Source: Fimbriimonadaceae bacterium (GTDB taxonomy: Bacteria > Armatimonadota > Fimbriimonadia > Fimbriimonadales > Fimbriimonadaceae). From it: 11,849 nucleotides of DNA. Numbering within the stretch: position 1 is the first letter of the stretch; every line of letters begins with the position of its first letter. The notes under the pieces were generated by a model. That model did no database searches. It was not told the origin of the DNA and saw nothing but the letters and a program-made list of their open reading frames with translations. Location of the stretch: positions 1 through 11,849 of the forward strand of contig JADLGZ010000063.1 of assembly GCA_020849075.1 (NCBI GenBank), written 5' to 3'. Shown here piece by piece: positions 1 to 5,986 of the stretch. Both the position numbers and the translations under genes were made by a program.

Positions 1-541
1 CAACTGACCGAATCTTGTCACCCAGCGCAATCTTGTCCACAACATCCATGCCGCTGATAACTTGCCCAAACACAGTGTATTGCCCATCGAGGAATGGCGC
101 GTTGTCTAGCATGATGTAGAACTGGCTATCGCCAGTGTTCTTGTTGGAACTGAGCCTTGCCAAGCCAACTGCCCCACGAACATGCTTGAGATCATTAGCC
201 TCGTAGGGCACCTTGGTTCCGCTAGACCAAGACCCCAGAGAAGGATCGTCCATGGGCTTGGATCGCGAATTGGGATCGCCGCATTGCACCAGGAAAGGCT
301 TGGGTTGGCGAACAACCTTAAAGAACCTCTGTCCATCGTAAAACTGGCCCGATGCCAAGTTCTTGATACGCGCTGTAGCTTGAGGGGCCTTTCCTTCTTC
401 TAGCCGGATCACTACGTCACCCTTACCTTCAATGGTGATGCGCAACCCTACCTGACCCCTAGAGAGGCCAGCGGCTTGCGGTTCGGGTGCGAACCCTAGC
501 AAGGGAACGGTAGCCACGACCAGCACAGGAAGCAATCGCAT
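1..541 (-). CDS. Cyclophilin-type peptidyl-prolyl cis-trans isomerase, exported, 3' end outside window
   Basis: The frame opens at an ATG at 541 and stays open to the window edge (180 codons seen, C-terminus missing). Residues 1-23 form a hydrophobic signal peptide, so the product should act outside the cytoplasm, isomerising X-Pro bonds in exported proteins. Cyclophilin landmarks are in order: FLVQCGDP (83-90), RGAVGLARL (122-130), DSQFYIML (138-145), then LDGQYTVFGQV (151-161) and GMDVVD (164-169). The position normally held by the active-site FHR reads FFK (73-75), so the catalytic arginine is a lysine here. Gln86 (CypA Gln63) is kept; the CypA Trp121 and His126 positions are Phe and Tyr, as in many bacterial cyclophilins. 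The start has only a weak ribosome site (AGAAGTG). It lies 30 nt after the GYF_2/TM2 gene and is probably the last visible gene of that operon. The family is secure; activity is less so. Confidence 0.9.
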   Translation of the reverse strand, partial: MRLLPVLVVATVPLLGFAPEPQAAGLSRGQVGLRITIEGKGDVVIRLEEGKAPQATARIKNLASGQFYDGQRFFKVVRQPKPFLVQCGDPNSRSKPMDDPSLGSWSSGTKVPYEANDLKHVRGAVGLARLSSNKNTGDSQFYIMLDNAPFLDGQYTVFGQVISGMDVVDKIALGDKIRSV

Positions 542-571
542 ATTCACTTCTATGATAGAACGTTTCTCTCG

Positions 572-1072
572 CTATTGGCGTAACGGACGGCCCATTCCAT
601 CCGTCCTCGGCGAACCACAAAGCATCAGAATCCCATCAATGAACGACCACAGCGAGCCGATTCCAAAGCAAGGGCTCAAGATCAACTGGGTGATGCCCAT
701 GCCTACATAACCCAGGTACATGCGCCCAATCCCCAAGGGGAGGACGATCTGTAAGACCCCTGCCACGACGCGGCTACGGTCACTGTACGGCACCATCGTC
801 ATCGTCGGATCAACGGCGAAGGTCTGAGGGGCCCGGTGTGGGATGGCGGGCGGAATTGTCGGTCCAGAGGGTATCGCGGGCATTGCCGCTATCGCAAACA
901 GGTCTTTGAACTCAGCCGTATCGATCGCCCGTAGCCATTGGGGCATCGGGCTCTTCCATACATGCGTCTCTGCCAAGATCACTCCCTCTTTGATGAGGTC
1001 ACGAACCTGCGCTTCGCTCAGGGGCCCCAGCTGACCAAACTGCCCGATATAGTGCCAATCAAACTTTTCCAA
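572..1072 (-). CDS. GYF_2 (DUF4339) plus TM2 domain membrane protein
   Basis: This 166-residue protein has two recognisable parts. Residues 6-59 match the GYF_2/DUF4339 pattern: WHYIGQFGQLGPLSEAQV, then VWKSPMPQWLRA. Such domains are thought to bind peptides or partner proteins. A proline-rich linker (64-82) leads to a TM2 domain (about 102-152) with two membrane helices and the typical LGIGRMYLGYVGMGITQL and SFIDGILML stretches. The predicted arrangement is a cytoplasmic GYF_2 domain tethered to the inner membrane; the partner is unknown. I take a TTG start at 1072 because the GYF_2 fold begins almost at once, the next in-frame ATG is deep inside it, and AGGA lies 5 nt upstream of the TTG. 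The gene follows the methyltransferase by 57 nt and precedes the cyclophilin by 30 nt. No enzymatic function should be inferred. Confidence 0.85.
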   Translation of the reverse strand: MEKFDWHYIGQFGQLGPLSEAQVRDLIKEGVILAETHVWKSPMPQWLRAIDTAEFKDLFAIAAMPAIPSGPTIPPAIPHRAPQTFAVDPTMTMVPYSDRSRVVAGVLQIVLPLGIGRMYLGYVGMGITQLILSPCFGIGSLWSFIDGILMLCGSPRTDGMGRPLRQ

Positions 1073-1129
1073 TTCCTTCCTATACGTGAACGTTAACCAC
1101 GGGATGCAACCTTAGGTCCTTGAGCAACT

Positions 1130-1789
1130 TCATTCAAACCCTTTGTGCACCATGAAGGACTTTGCTAGGCCCTTCCAGCGTTCAGTGAGCAGCGTGGCTC
1201 CGGGGAAAAGGGTCTTCATCTCTCCCCTCGTCAGTAAGCGAATCTCCTCAACTTCCTTTCTGGCCCTAGCCAAATCTGGCACGGGGCCCACAAATCCTAC
1301 CTGTCGGCGGCGGATCATAGAGACTCGCAGACCCTTCGGCAAGAACTGCCACAGCGGAAAGAGGAAGTGGGGTTCGATGGGGAAATACCGATTTGGGGTC
1401 TGGACAAAGTAGCGTTGGCCAATGCGCTGCACTTCAGCCGCCATTTTCGCTTGGTTCTCCCAAGTAAATAGGTGTTCAATAACAGAGTTGGAATAGACAA
1501 TGTCAAAGGAATTATCCGCGTACTCGGGCATCGCTGTCGCGTCACCTTGGACGTTCTCTACAAAAGGCAGATTGCTCGGCCGCACGCTAAGATTGGCGCA
1601 GACGATGTGAACGCCTGGAACATCAAACCCTAGTTTCTCCCAGTAGGCAGGCTCCCCACCCACATCGAGGATTCGGCAGGGCTTGGGCACCGTTTCCAGA
1701 AGGTCCAGAAAGATCTGGAGTCGCCTTAGCCGCATTGAGCGGCCTATCGAGCCTTCACCTTGGTAGTAGACCTTGTCTTTGAGCGACAT
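1130..1789 (-). CDS. Class I SAM-dependent methyltransferase (Methyltransf_11-like)
   Basis: A 219-residue soluble protein with the Rossmann methyltransferase pattern. Motif I is ILDVGG (40-45), followed by an acidic/polar SAM-ribose region around 61-68, GDATAMP (82-88) and the motif IV/post-IV stretch FDIVYSNSVIEHL (95-107). After it come QTPNRYFPIEPHFLFPLWQF (130-149) and LP (150-151), a substrate-side segment seen in methyltransferases found near surface-polysaccharide or lipid genes. Motif I has DVGG where many relatives have DxGxG. I chose the ATG at 1789, 5 nt after the stop of the sugar dehydrogenase gene. The frame stays open upstream to 1903, but that stretch lies inside the dehydrogenase gene and encodes low-complexity sequence without domain features. 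The tight spacing suggests translational coupling. The methyl acceptor cannot be told from the sequence; a small molecule, lipid or glycan is more likely than nucleic acid. Confidence 0.88.
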   Translation of the reverse strand: MSLKDKVYYQGEGSIGRSMRLRRLQIFLDLLETVPKPCRILDVGGEPAYWEKLGFDVPGVHIVCANLSVRPSNLPFVENVQGDATAMPEYADNSFDIVYSNSVIEHLFTWENQAKMAAEVQRIGQRYFVQTPNRYFPIEPHFLFPLWQFLPKGLRVSMIRRRQVGFVGPVPDLARARKEVEEIRLLTRGEMKTLFPGATLLTERWKGLAKSFMVHKGFE

Positions 1790-1794
1790 ACTGG

Positions 1795-3282
1795 TTATTC
1801 GGCTCGCGAGAGCTTGACCACCATGTCCGGGCCGTTCAAAACTACATAAATTTCGCCCGTAAGGGGATGAACTTGTACATCCCGAACTCGCCCCATTGCC
1901 CACAACAGTTCTTCTTGATCCACATATTTCCCGTCCTTTACGCGAATACGGCGAACCGTTTGACCGGCTAGCCCGCCCGCCACCAAGTCACCTCGCCATT
2001 GGGGGAAGGCACCACCCCGCACGACATCCAGACCGCAGGAGGCAATCACCGGGAGCCACCGCATTTCCGGCTGGACAAACTTCTGCCCTGCTTTGGGCCA
2101 AGGGGTCGCCAGGGGAGAATCGTTGTAATTGATGCTGAACGAAACGAGCGGCCATCCGTAGTTACCAGCCTTGGTGATCTTATTGAGTTCGTCGCCTCCT
2201 CTCGGCCCCTGCTCAGTCTCCCAAAGGGTGCCATCGAGCCCAAAGACTAGACCCTGAGGATTGCGGTGCCCGTAAGACCAAATAGCCTTGACCGCTCCCT
2301 CTTGATTGACGAAGGGATTGTCGCTTGGCACCGAGCCGTCTTCATTCAATCGGAGGATCTTGCCATTGGTTCTCGACAGGTCCTGAGATAAGTTGCCTTG
2401 ACCCCGCTCACCGTAGCAGACAAAAATATGGCCCTTCCCATCAAATACAGTTCGGTTGCCAAAGTGAGCTCCTCCGCTGGAGTACATACTCTGGGGAGCC
2501 TGGTATATCGTCTCTTGTTGAGTCCATTGGGCGTCCTGTCCTTCCCACTTCAGCTTGCCTCGAACAATCTTTGTGAAGCCCGTATTTGGTTTCGCACCTT
2601 GGTCGGCGAAGCTCAGGTAAATCCATCCATTCTCTCGATACTTCGGGTGAACCGCAATGTCCAATAGACCCCCTTGGCCATTACTCCACACCGCAGACAG
2701 ACCATTTACTTTGCCGACCACCTGGTTTTCTCGGGCAACAACCATGGTGCCGGGGCGATTGGCGATCAGGGAGCGACCATCGGGGAGCCAATCAATGCTC
2801 CATGGGATATCCAGTCCGCTTCCCTTCGGAATCACTGTCGTAATCTTATAGCGGTGTCCTTGGGCTTGGTAGACGCCGTCCTTCGCTTTTGGACCGCCAC
2901 TCTCTCGTCGTAAGGCATCGTATTGCAGTTCGCGGATATGGACAACAAGGCCCCAAATCTGCTCATCGCTCAGAGTTTCACCGAAAGCTTCCATGCCCAT
3001 ATCGGAGACACCTTTCTTAATGGCATCAAAGAAGGGCTTGTCATTCTTCTGATCAAACTTTGCCCAAGTGTTCAGGCTCCTGGTGCCGCCACCCCCACCT
3101 TGGGCGCGATCGCCATGGCACTTAGCGCATGTTCGGTCATAGATTCCAGAAATACTGCTCCCTTGAGCAAACGCAACTAGCTCCGACTTATCCTTTGCGG
3201 GCTTTACTACATGGGGTTGTTCGTGGGGGACGGCGACGCAACCCACGACCACGGAGGTCAATGCACCTAACCATTTGAGCAT
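1795..3282 (-). CDS. Heme c-containing PQQ-type glucose/sorbosone dehydrogenase, predicted lipoprotein
   Basis: 495 residues from the ATG at 3282. The N-terminus is a lipoprotein signal with lipobox VVGC (Cys15). A class I cytochrome c domain follows (about 40-120): CAKCH (52-56) binds heme, and a Met in MGMEAFGETLSD (about 97) is the likely distal ligand. From about 144 to the end is a GSDH/sGDH six-bladed propeller: the His of SGGAHFGNR (273), YGHRNPQGL (337-345), then EQGPRGGDELN (357-367) and AGNYGWP. It probably oxidises a sugar or related polyol with PQQ in the periplasm and passes electrons through the fused heme. The canonical SEHGP element reads TEQGP here, so the exact substrate is open. 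An in-frame TTG at 3303 is an alternative start, but its AGGG lies only 1 nt away; the ATG is preferred because a TAAAAT box ends 5 nt upstream of it. First gene of the left operon. Confidence 0.9.
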   Translation of the reverse strand: MLKWLGALTSVVVGCVAVPHEQPHVVKPAKDKSELVAFAQGSSISGIYDRTCAKCHGDRAQGGGGGTRSLNTWAKFDQKNDKPFFDAIKKGVSDMGMEAFGETLSDEQIWGLVVHIRELQYDALRRESGGPKAKDGVYQAQGHRYKITTVIPKGSGLDIPWSIDWLPDGRSLIANRPGTMVVARENQVVGKVNGLSAVWSNGQGGLLDIAVHPKYRENGWIYLSFADQGAKPNTGFTKIVRGKLKWEGQDAQWTQQETIYQAPQSMYSSGGAHFGNRTVFDGKGHIFVCYGERGQGNLSQDLSRTNGKILRLNEDGSVPSDNPFVNQEGAVKAIWSYGHRNPQGLVFGLDGTLWETEQGPRGGDELNKITKAGNYGWPLVSFSINYNDSPLATPWPKAGQKFVQPEMRWLPVIASCGLDVVRGGAFPQWRGDLVAGGLAGQTVRRIRVKDGKYVDQEELLWAMGRVRDVQVHPLTGEIYVVLNGPDMVVKLSRAE

Positions 3283-3287
3283 GCGAT

Positions 3288-3293
3288 ATTTTA
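3288..3293 (-). promoter_or_regulatory. Possible -10 box (TAAAAT) for a leaderless transcript
   Basis: On the minus strand TAAAAT matches the TATAAT consensus at 5 of 6 positions and ends 5 nt before the ATG at 3282, so transcription could start at or next to the A of the start codon. No Shine-Dalgarno sequence precedes that ATG. The region where a -35 box would fall is only ACTTTT, inside the preceding terminator's T tract. Leaderless genes with a -10 box at this distance are known in several phyla; use here is inference. Confidence 0.35.
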
Positions 3294-3308
3294 GCCAGTC
3301 CAAACCCT

Positions 3309-3358
3309 AAAAAAGTAAATGGAGAGAAGTCAGTTCCCCGAACTCCCCTCCATTACTT
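3309..3358 (-). terminator. Rho-independent terminator after the dockerin-like protein gene
   Basis: AAGTAATGGAG and CTCCATTTACTT pair on the minus strand as an 11-bp stem with one bulged base (arms 3348-3358 and 3313-3324). The loop holds a second small hairpin, AGTTC-GGG-GAACT (3332-3344). The stem runs directly into a run of six T on the minus strand (3314-3309). It begins 15 nt after the stop codon at 3374 and ends only 6 nt before the TTG at 3303, so it isolates the upstream gene from the sugar dehydrogenase operon. Confidence 0.8.
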
Positions 3359-3373
3359 CAATTGTGGTGACGG

Positions 3374-4774
3374 TTAGTCGTCCATGCCGCCGAAGTTGGC
3401 AATGACGACATCAATATCCGCCGCATCCACTTCGCCAGAAACGTCCACGTCTTCGTTTTGATCGTTCATCTGCCCAAAGGCAGCAATCACCGCATCAATG
3501 TCCGCCGCGTCTACTTCGGCGCTACCGTCAACGTCGCCGTTCTGAACATTCACCGTGCCGACGTTTTGGCTAGATCCGGTCAGAGAAACAAGGGTGTTTC
3601 GTTTCAGGAACGAAGAACCGTCCCACGAAATCGTAGCGGCTCCCGTAACGGCGGGCGGCATGCTGATGTCAAACGACGAATTGGGCGTGGTTGCGACGAC
3701 CGAACCGCTCGCAACCGTCAGCGTGCCCTGCTTAACTTCGTAGCTGATATTTCGGGCAAAAGCAAACGTGCCAGATGTGTCATTGAGAGCAAGCGTACCG
3801 GTCAGGTGCTGATTCTCAGCCCCACTCACAACGCGGATATTGTCCACGATCATGCTGTTGAGCCCATCAGGATCAGCCGCGCTCCCGTTGTTTGAGTCCA
3901 TCATTCCCACCAGTAGGTTTGGTGTTGAAGATACCGTGCAGAACGAAAGGTCTACGGTTCCAATGAGAGTGCCGTCAATGAAGAACGTTAAAGTGTTCTC
4001 GTTCTTGACCATCTTCCACTCACGCCACTGGAATCCCGTCGAACCAGGGTTCGTGGTGCCGGTCTGGGATGGGTAGTTGTCGGCAAGCGCGGCCGGAATG
4101 TTAATCGTTGGGAAGGCGGTTGACCAGTAGGAATTGGAGGCATTTAAGTTGCCTACTTCGTCCGCCGTCGGATACACGCCTGCAACGTAGTTGGAACCAT
4201 TAAATGCCCCGTAGTAGAGGCCGTTGGCGACCGTGAATCGGTTGTCATTGGCATGGATACGCCAGTCCACCGACGATCCACCATCTAAGGTAGTGGACAT
4301 AAAGACGCTATCCCGGGTAACCGTGTTGTTCTGGTGAGTTTGAGCCACCGTTCCAGCCGTCCCCCAGCCCATCGAGGCCAACTGAGTTGTTCCGCTCGCA
4401 CCAGCCGGGCCGGGGCCGTAGTAATTCAGCCACACATCTGCGGTCAAAACAAAGTTGCCGGTGAACGCTTGCCCAATTGGAGAAGCGCTCAACCCACTGA
4501 TGAGACCGGCCGAAATATTGGTCCGCATGCGCAGTCCTTTTGTAGTGCCACCCACTGAGTGAGGAGCACTAGGGATCTTAAAGCCTAGGGCCGCCCCATT
4601 ATCATTGAAGTAGTCCCACGAGAATGTGGCTTCGTGGTTGGCGGAGTTCGCATCCGAGTAAAGGGTGATCCAACTCGCCGACGTATCGGTATCAAAATCT
4701 TCGAAGAAATCAGCTTGGGCTACCGTTACAAGCCCGGTGACAGCGCCGAGCGCCAAAAGTGTACTTGCTCTCAT
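3374..4774 (-). CDS. Secreted LamG/ConA-like protein with C-terminal dockerin-like calcium loops
   Basis: A 466-residue exported protein. Residues 1-21 form a signal peptide with an AQA cleavage site before DFFEDFD. Residues 22 to about 322 look like a LamG/concanavalin-type beta-sandwich, with ADVWLNYYGPGPAG, TLDGGSSVDWR, FFIDGTLIGTVDLS and GLNSMIVDNIRV. A smaller beta-rich segment (about 327-410) links to a final module of two 12-residue loops, DVDGSAEVDAAD (414-425) and DVDVSGEVDAAD (442-453), each followed by a short hydrophobic helix. That is the layout of a type I dockerin or paired F-hand. The ATG at 4774 has AAGG 9 nt upstream. Its nearest relative is the next gene upstream (4917-5897), which shares the sandwich but has a PEP-CTERM tail. 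It appears monocistronic: promoter-like sequence before it, strong terminator after it. Likely role is binding or display at the cell surface; ligand unknown and no catalytic motif seen. Confidence 0.87.
   Translation of the reverse strand: MRASTLLALGAVTGLVTVAQADFFEDFDTDTSASWITLYSDANSANHEATFSWDYFNDNGAALGFKIPSAPHSVGGTTKGLRMRTNISAGLISGLSASPIGQAFTGNFVLTADVWLNYYGPGPAGASGTTQLASMGWGTAGTVAQTHQNNTVTRDSVFMSTTLDGGSSVDWRIHANDNRFTVANGLYYGAFNGSNYVAGVYPTADEVGNLNASNSYWSTAFPTINIPAALADNYPSQTGTTNPGSTGFQWREWKMVKNENTLTFFIDGTLIGTVDLSFCTVSSTPNLLVGMMDSNNGSAADPDGLNSMIVDNIRVVSGAENQHLTGTLALNDTSGTFAFARNISYEVKQGTLTVASGSVVATTPNSSFDISMPPAVTGAATISWDGSSFLKRNTLVSLTGSSQNVGTVNVQNGDVDGSAEVDAADIDAVIAAFGQMNDQNEDVDVSGEVDAADIDVVIANFGGMDD
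3416..3535 (-). repeat. Two tandem dockerin-type calcium-binding loop repeats (coding)
   Basis: Within the preceding gene, two 12-residue loops 28 residues apart both have Asp at loop positions 1, 3, 9 and 12 and Ser at 5, with shared flanking I-D-x-V-I-A-x-F-G. The DNA copies are alike (for example tccgccgcatccacttcgcc against tccgccgcgtctacttcggc on the plus strand) and differ mostly at third codon positions, so the copies are old enough to have drifted under protein-level constraint. Confidence 0.8.
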
Positions 4775-4809
4775 CTTGCTTTACCTTGCGCCTCAATGAG
4801 CGCACCTAC

Positions 4810-4820
4810 ATTCTATAGTA
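4810..4820 (-). promoter_or_regulatory. Promoter -10-like region for the dockerin-like protein gene
   Basis: The minus strand reads TACTATAGAAT, containing overlapping TACTAT and TAGAAT hexamers (TAGAAT is 5 of 6 to consensus). TTACCA, 18 nt upstream of TACTAT, is a weak -35 candidate. The leader to the ATG at 4774 would be roughly 30-40 nt. It sits just downstream of the previous gene's hairpin, as expected for a separately transcribed gene. No other support. Confidence 0.35.
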
Positions 4821-4842
4821 TGTCAGCGCCCGTTTGTCTGGT

Positions 4843-4877
4843 AAGAATACGGGCTTTCGAACTGAAAGAATACGGGC
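4843..4877. repeat. 12-bp direct repeat beside the terminator hairpin
   Basis: AAGAATACGGGC occurs at 4843-4854 and again at 4866-4877, 23 nt apart. The second copy is part of the adjoining hairpin stem. Between them lies a small inverted repeat, CTTTC-GAACT-GAAAG (4854-4868). On the minus strand the hairpin's 3' arm is therefore repeated a second time downstream. Confidence 0.7.
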
Positions 4878-4900
4878 AGGCGATGGGCCTGCCCGTATTC
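4868..4900 (-). terminator. Hairpin terminator after the PEP-CTERM protein gene
   Basis: A perfect 14-bp inverted repeat, GAATACGGGCAGGC (4868-4881) and GCCTGCCCGTATTC (4887-4900), with a 5-nt loop, starts 16 nt after the stop of the PEP-CTERM gene. On the minus strand it is followed by TTTCAGTTC, a poor T tract, so it may work as an intrinsic terminator of moderate strength or as an mRNA 3'-end stabiliser. Confidence 0.65.
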
Positions 4901-4916
4901 ATGGACTTTCGTTCCC

Positions 4917-5897
4917 TTACTTTCGTCGGCGCCGCAACATGGCACCCACACCCAAGGCAAGGGCGGCCATCGTGGCTGGCTCCGGCACGGCCTGAACGCG
5001 AACATTGTCCACGATCATCGAGTTGAGGCCATTAGGATCAGAGGTCGAGAAGCCCCCGTTTGTATCGCCCATGCCAATGAGGATATTTTGGGCGGCCGCC
5101 GTGGTAACCGTGGTCAAATCTACGGTCGCAATGAGCAATCCGTCAATGGAGTAAGAAAGGCTATTGCCGCTCCTCTCCACCCGCCAACTTCGCCAAGCAA
5201 ACGCCGTTTCACCCGCCTCAGTCGAACCGGTTTGGCCCGGGAACAAGGAAACTTGGGCAGCAGGGGCACTTTGAGACGGAAATGCTGCTTGATAGTAGGC
5301 ATTGCTGTTATTGAGGGCGCCGCCGGGAGCCGCATAGACGGCGTTGCCCGACGCATAACTGGTCAAGCCAGCAGGATTGTTTGAATATGCTCGATAATCA
5401 CTAGCCGACCCACCATCCAGAGTGGTAGCGAAGAAGACGCTATCTCTCTGCGAGGCAGAATTACCAGCCCATTGCGCATTCGTTGATCCTGTACCCCAAC
5501 CCATGTATGCAAGTTGAGTCGTGCCACTACCACCCGGTCCGACTGGACCTAGGTAGTTGAGCCACACATCGGCAGTAAAGACAAAGTCAGTCGTAAATGA
5601 CTGGAGTAGCGGTGAAACGCTCAGCGCGCTGAAAGCACCGGCGGTTCCTCCGGGTACCGGGCCAATGTTTGACTGAAGCCGCAGACCCTTGGTTGTGCCA
5701 CCCGAGCCATTCGCGCTACCAATGCCCAACGTTGAGTAGTCAAAGCTGAATGTCGCGATGTTGTTCGGGTCATTGCCACCCGCCTTCAGCACCGTCCAGC
5801 TTGCCGAGGTGTCGGTGTCAAAGTCATCAAAGAAGATGGCCGATGCAGAGGGGGCAATCGCGCAAAGCGCCGTCAGAAGTAGTAATCCTCGAATCAT
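4917..5897 (-). CDS. Secreted LamG/ConA-like protein with PEP-CTERM sorting signal
   Basis: 326 residues from the ATG at 5897. MIRGLLLLTALCAIAPSASA is a signal peptide cleaved before IFFDDFD. Residues 21 to about 300 form the same beta-sandwich as the neighbour at 3374-4774: DFDTDTSASW, ADVWLNYLGP, GTTQLAYMGWG, RDSVFFATTLDGGS, YSIDGLLIATVDLT and GLNSMIVDNVRV are all shared in order. From residue 304 comes VPEP, a hydrophobic helix and a basic RRRRK end: the tripartite PEP-CTERM signal recognised by exosortase, so the protein should be processed at the membrane and delivered to the surface or extracellular matrix. No exosortase gene is present here. An ATG at 5918 would add seven residues; 5897 is preferred because its signal peptide aligns with the paralog and TGGA lies about 7 nt upstream. 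It appears to be transcribed alone. Ligand unknown. Confidence 0.88.
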   Translation of the reverse strand: MIRGLLLLTALCAIAPSASAIFFDDFDTDTSASWTVLKAGGNDPNNIATFSFDYSTLGIGSANGSGGTTKGLRLQSNIGPVPGGTAGAFSALSVSPLLQSFTTDFVFTADVWLNYLGPVGPGGSGTTQLAYMGWGTGSTNAQWAGNSASQRDSVFFATTLDGGSASDYRAYSNNPAGLTSYASGNAVYAAPGGALNNSNAYYQAAFPSQSAPAAQVSLFPGQTGSTEAGETAFAWRSWRVERSGNSLSYSIDGLLIATVDLTTVTTAAAQNILIGMGDTNGGFSTSDPNGLNSMIVDNVRVQAVPEPATMAALALGVGAMLRRRRK

Positions 5898-5950
5898 TTT
5901 GAAATCCAATAACGCCATGTAGGCGTATGCCCTTAGTGTATAAGAGATTC

Positions 5951-5979
5951 CCCCGTTCTGGGCCCGTAGGATTACGGGG
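5951..5979. other. Small overlapping inverted repeats between the transporter operon and the PEP-CTERM gene
   Basis: CCCGTA-GGAT-TACGGG (5963-5978) gives a 6-bp hairpin with a tetraloop. CCCCGT (5951-5956) could instead pair with ACGGGG (5974-5979). The site starts 8 nt after the permease stop at 5987 and lacks a T tract, so it is at best a weak or Rho-assisted end for the transporter operon. TTATAC further downstream on the minus strand could be a -10 box for the PEP-CTERM gene, but I see no matching -35 box. Confidence 0.3.
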
Positions 5980-5986
5980 TTTAGCT

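Noticed and set aside
1073..1129. Promoter in the gap before the GYF_2-TM2 gene (TTGCAT and TATAGG)
   Set aside because: The hexamers are 19 nt apart and TATAGG matches only 4 of 6; too weak to call.
1790..1903. N-terminal extension of the methyltransferase
   Set aside because: These 38 extra codons lie inside the dehydrogenase gene in another frame, encode a Gly/Ser-rich sequence without features, and the ATG at 1789 fits the spacing seen elsewhere in the window.
3303..3303. TTG as the start of the sugar dehydrogenase
   Set aside because: Not excluded, but AGGG is 1 nt from the TTG, too close for a normal ribosome site. The ATG at 3282 already gives a complete lipoprotein signal.
3458..3895. 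Plus-strand open frame of 145 codons
   Set aside because: Antisense to the dockerin-like protein; Arg-rich composition typical of a shadow of an acidic Asp/Val-rich coding strand.
4634..5026. Plus-strand open frame of 130 codons spanning the gap between the two secreted-protein genes
   Set aside because: It runs through the 5' end of one gene, a promoter and terminator region and the 3' end of the other. Its translation has no recognisable motif or hydrophobic pattern.
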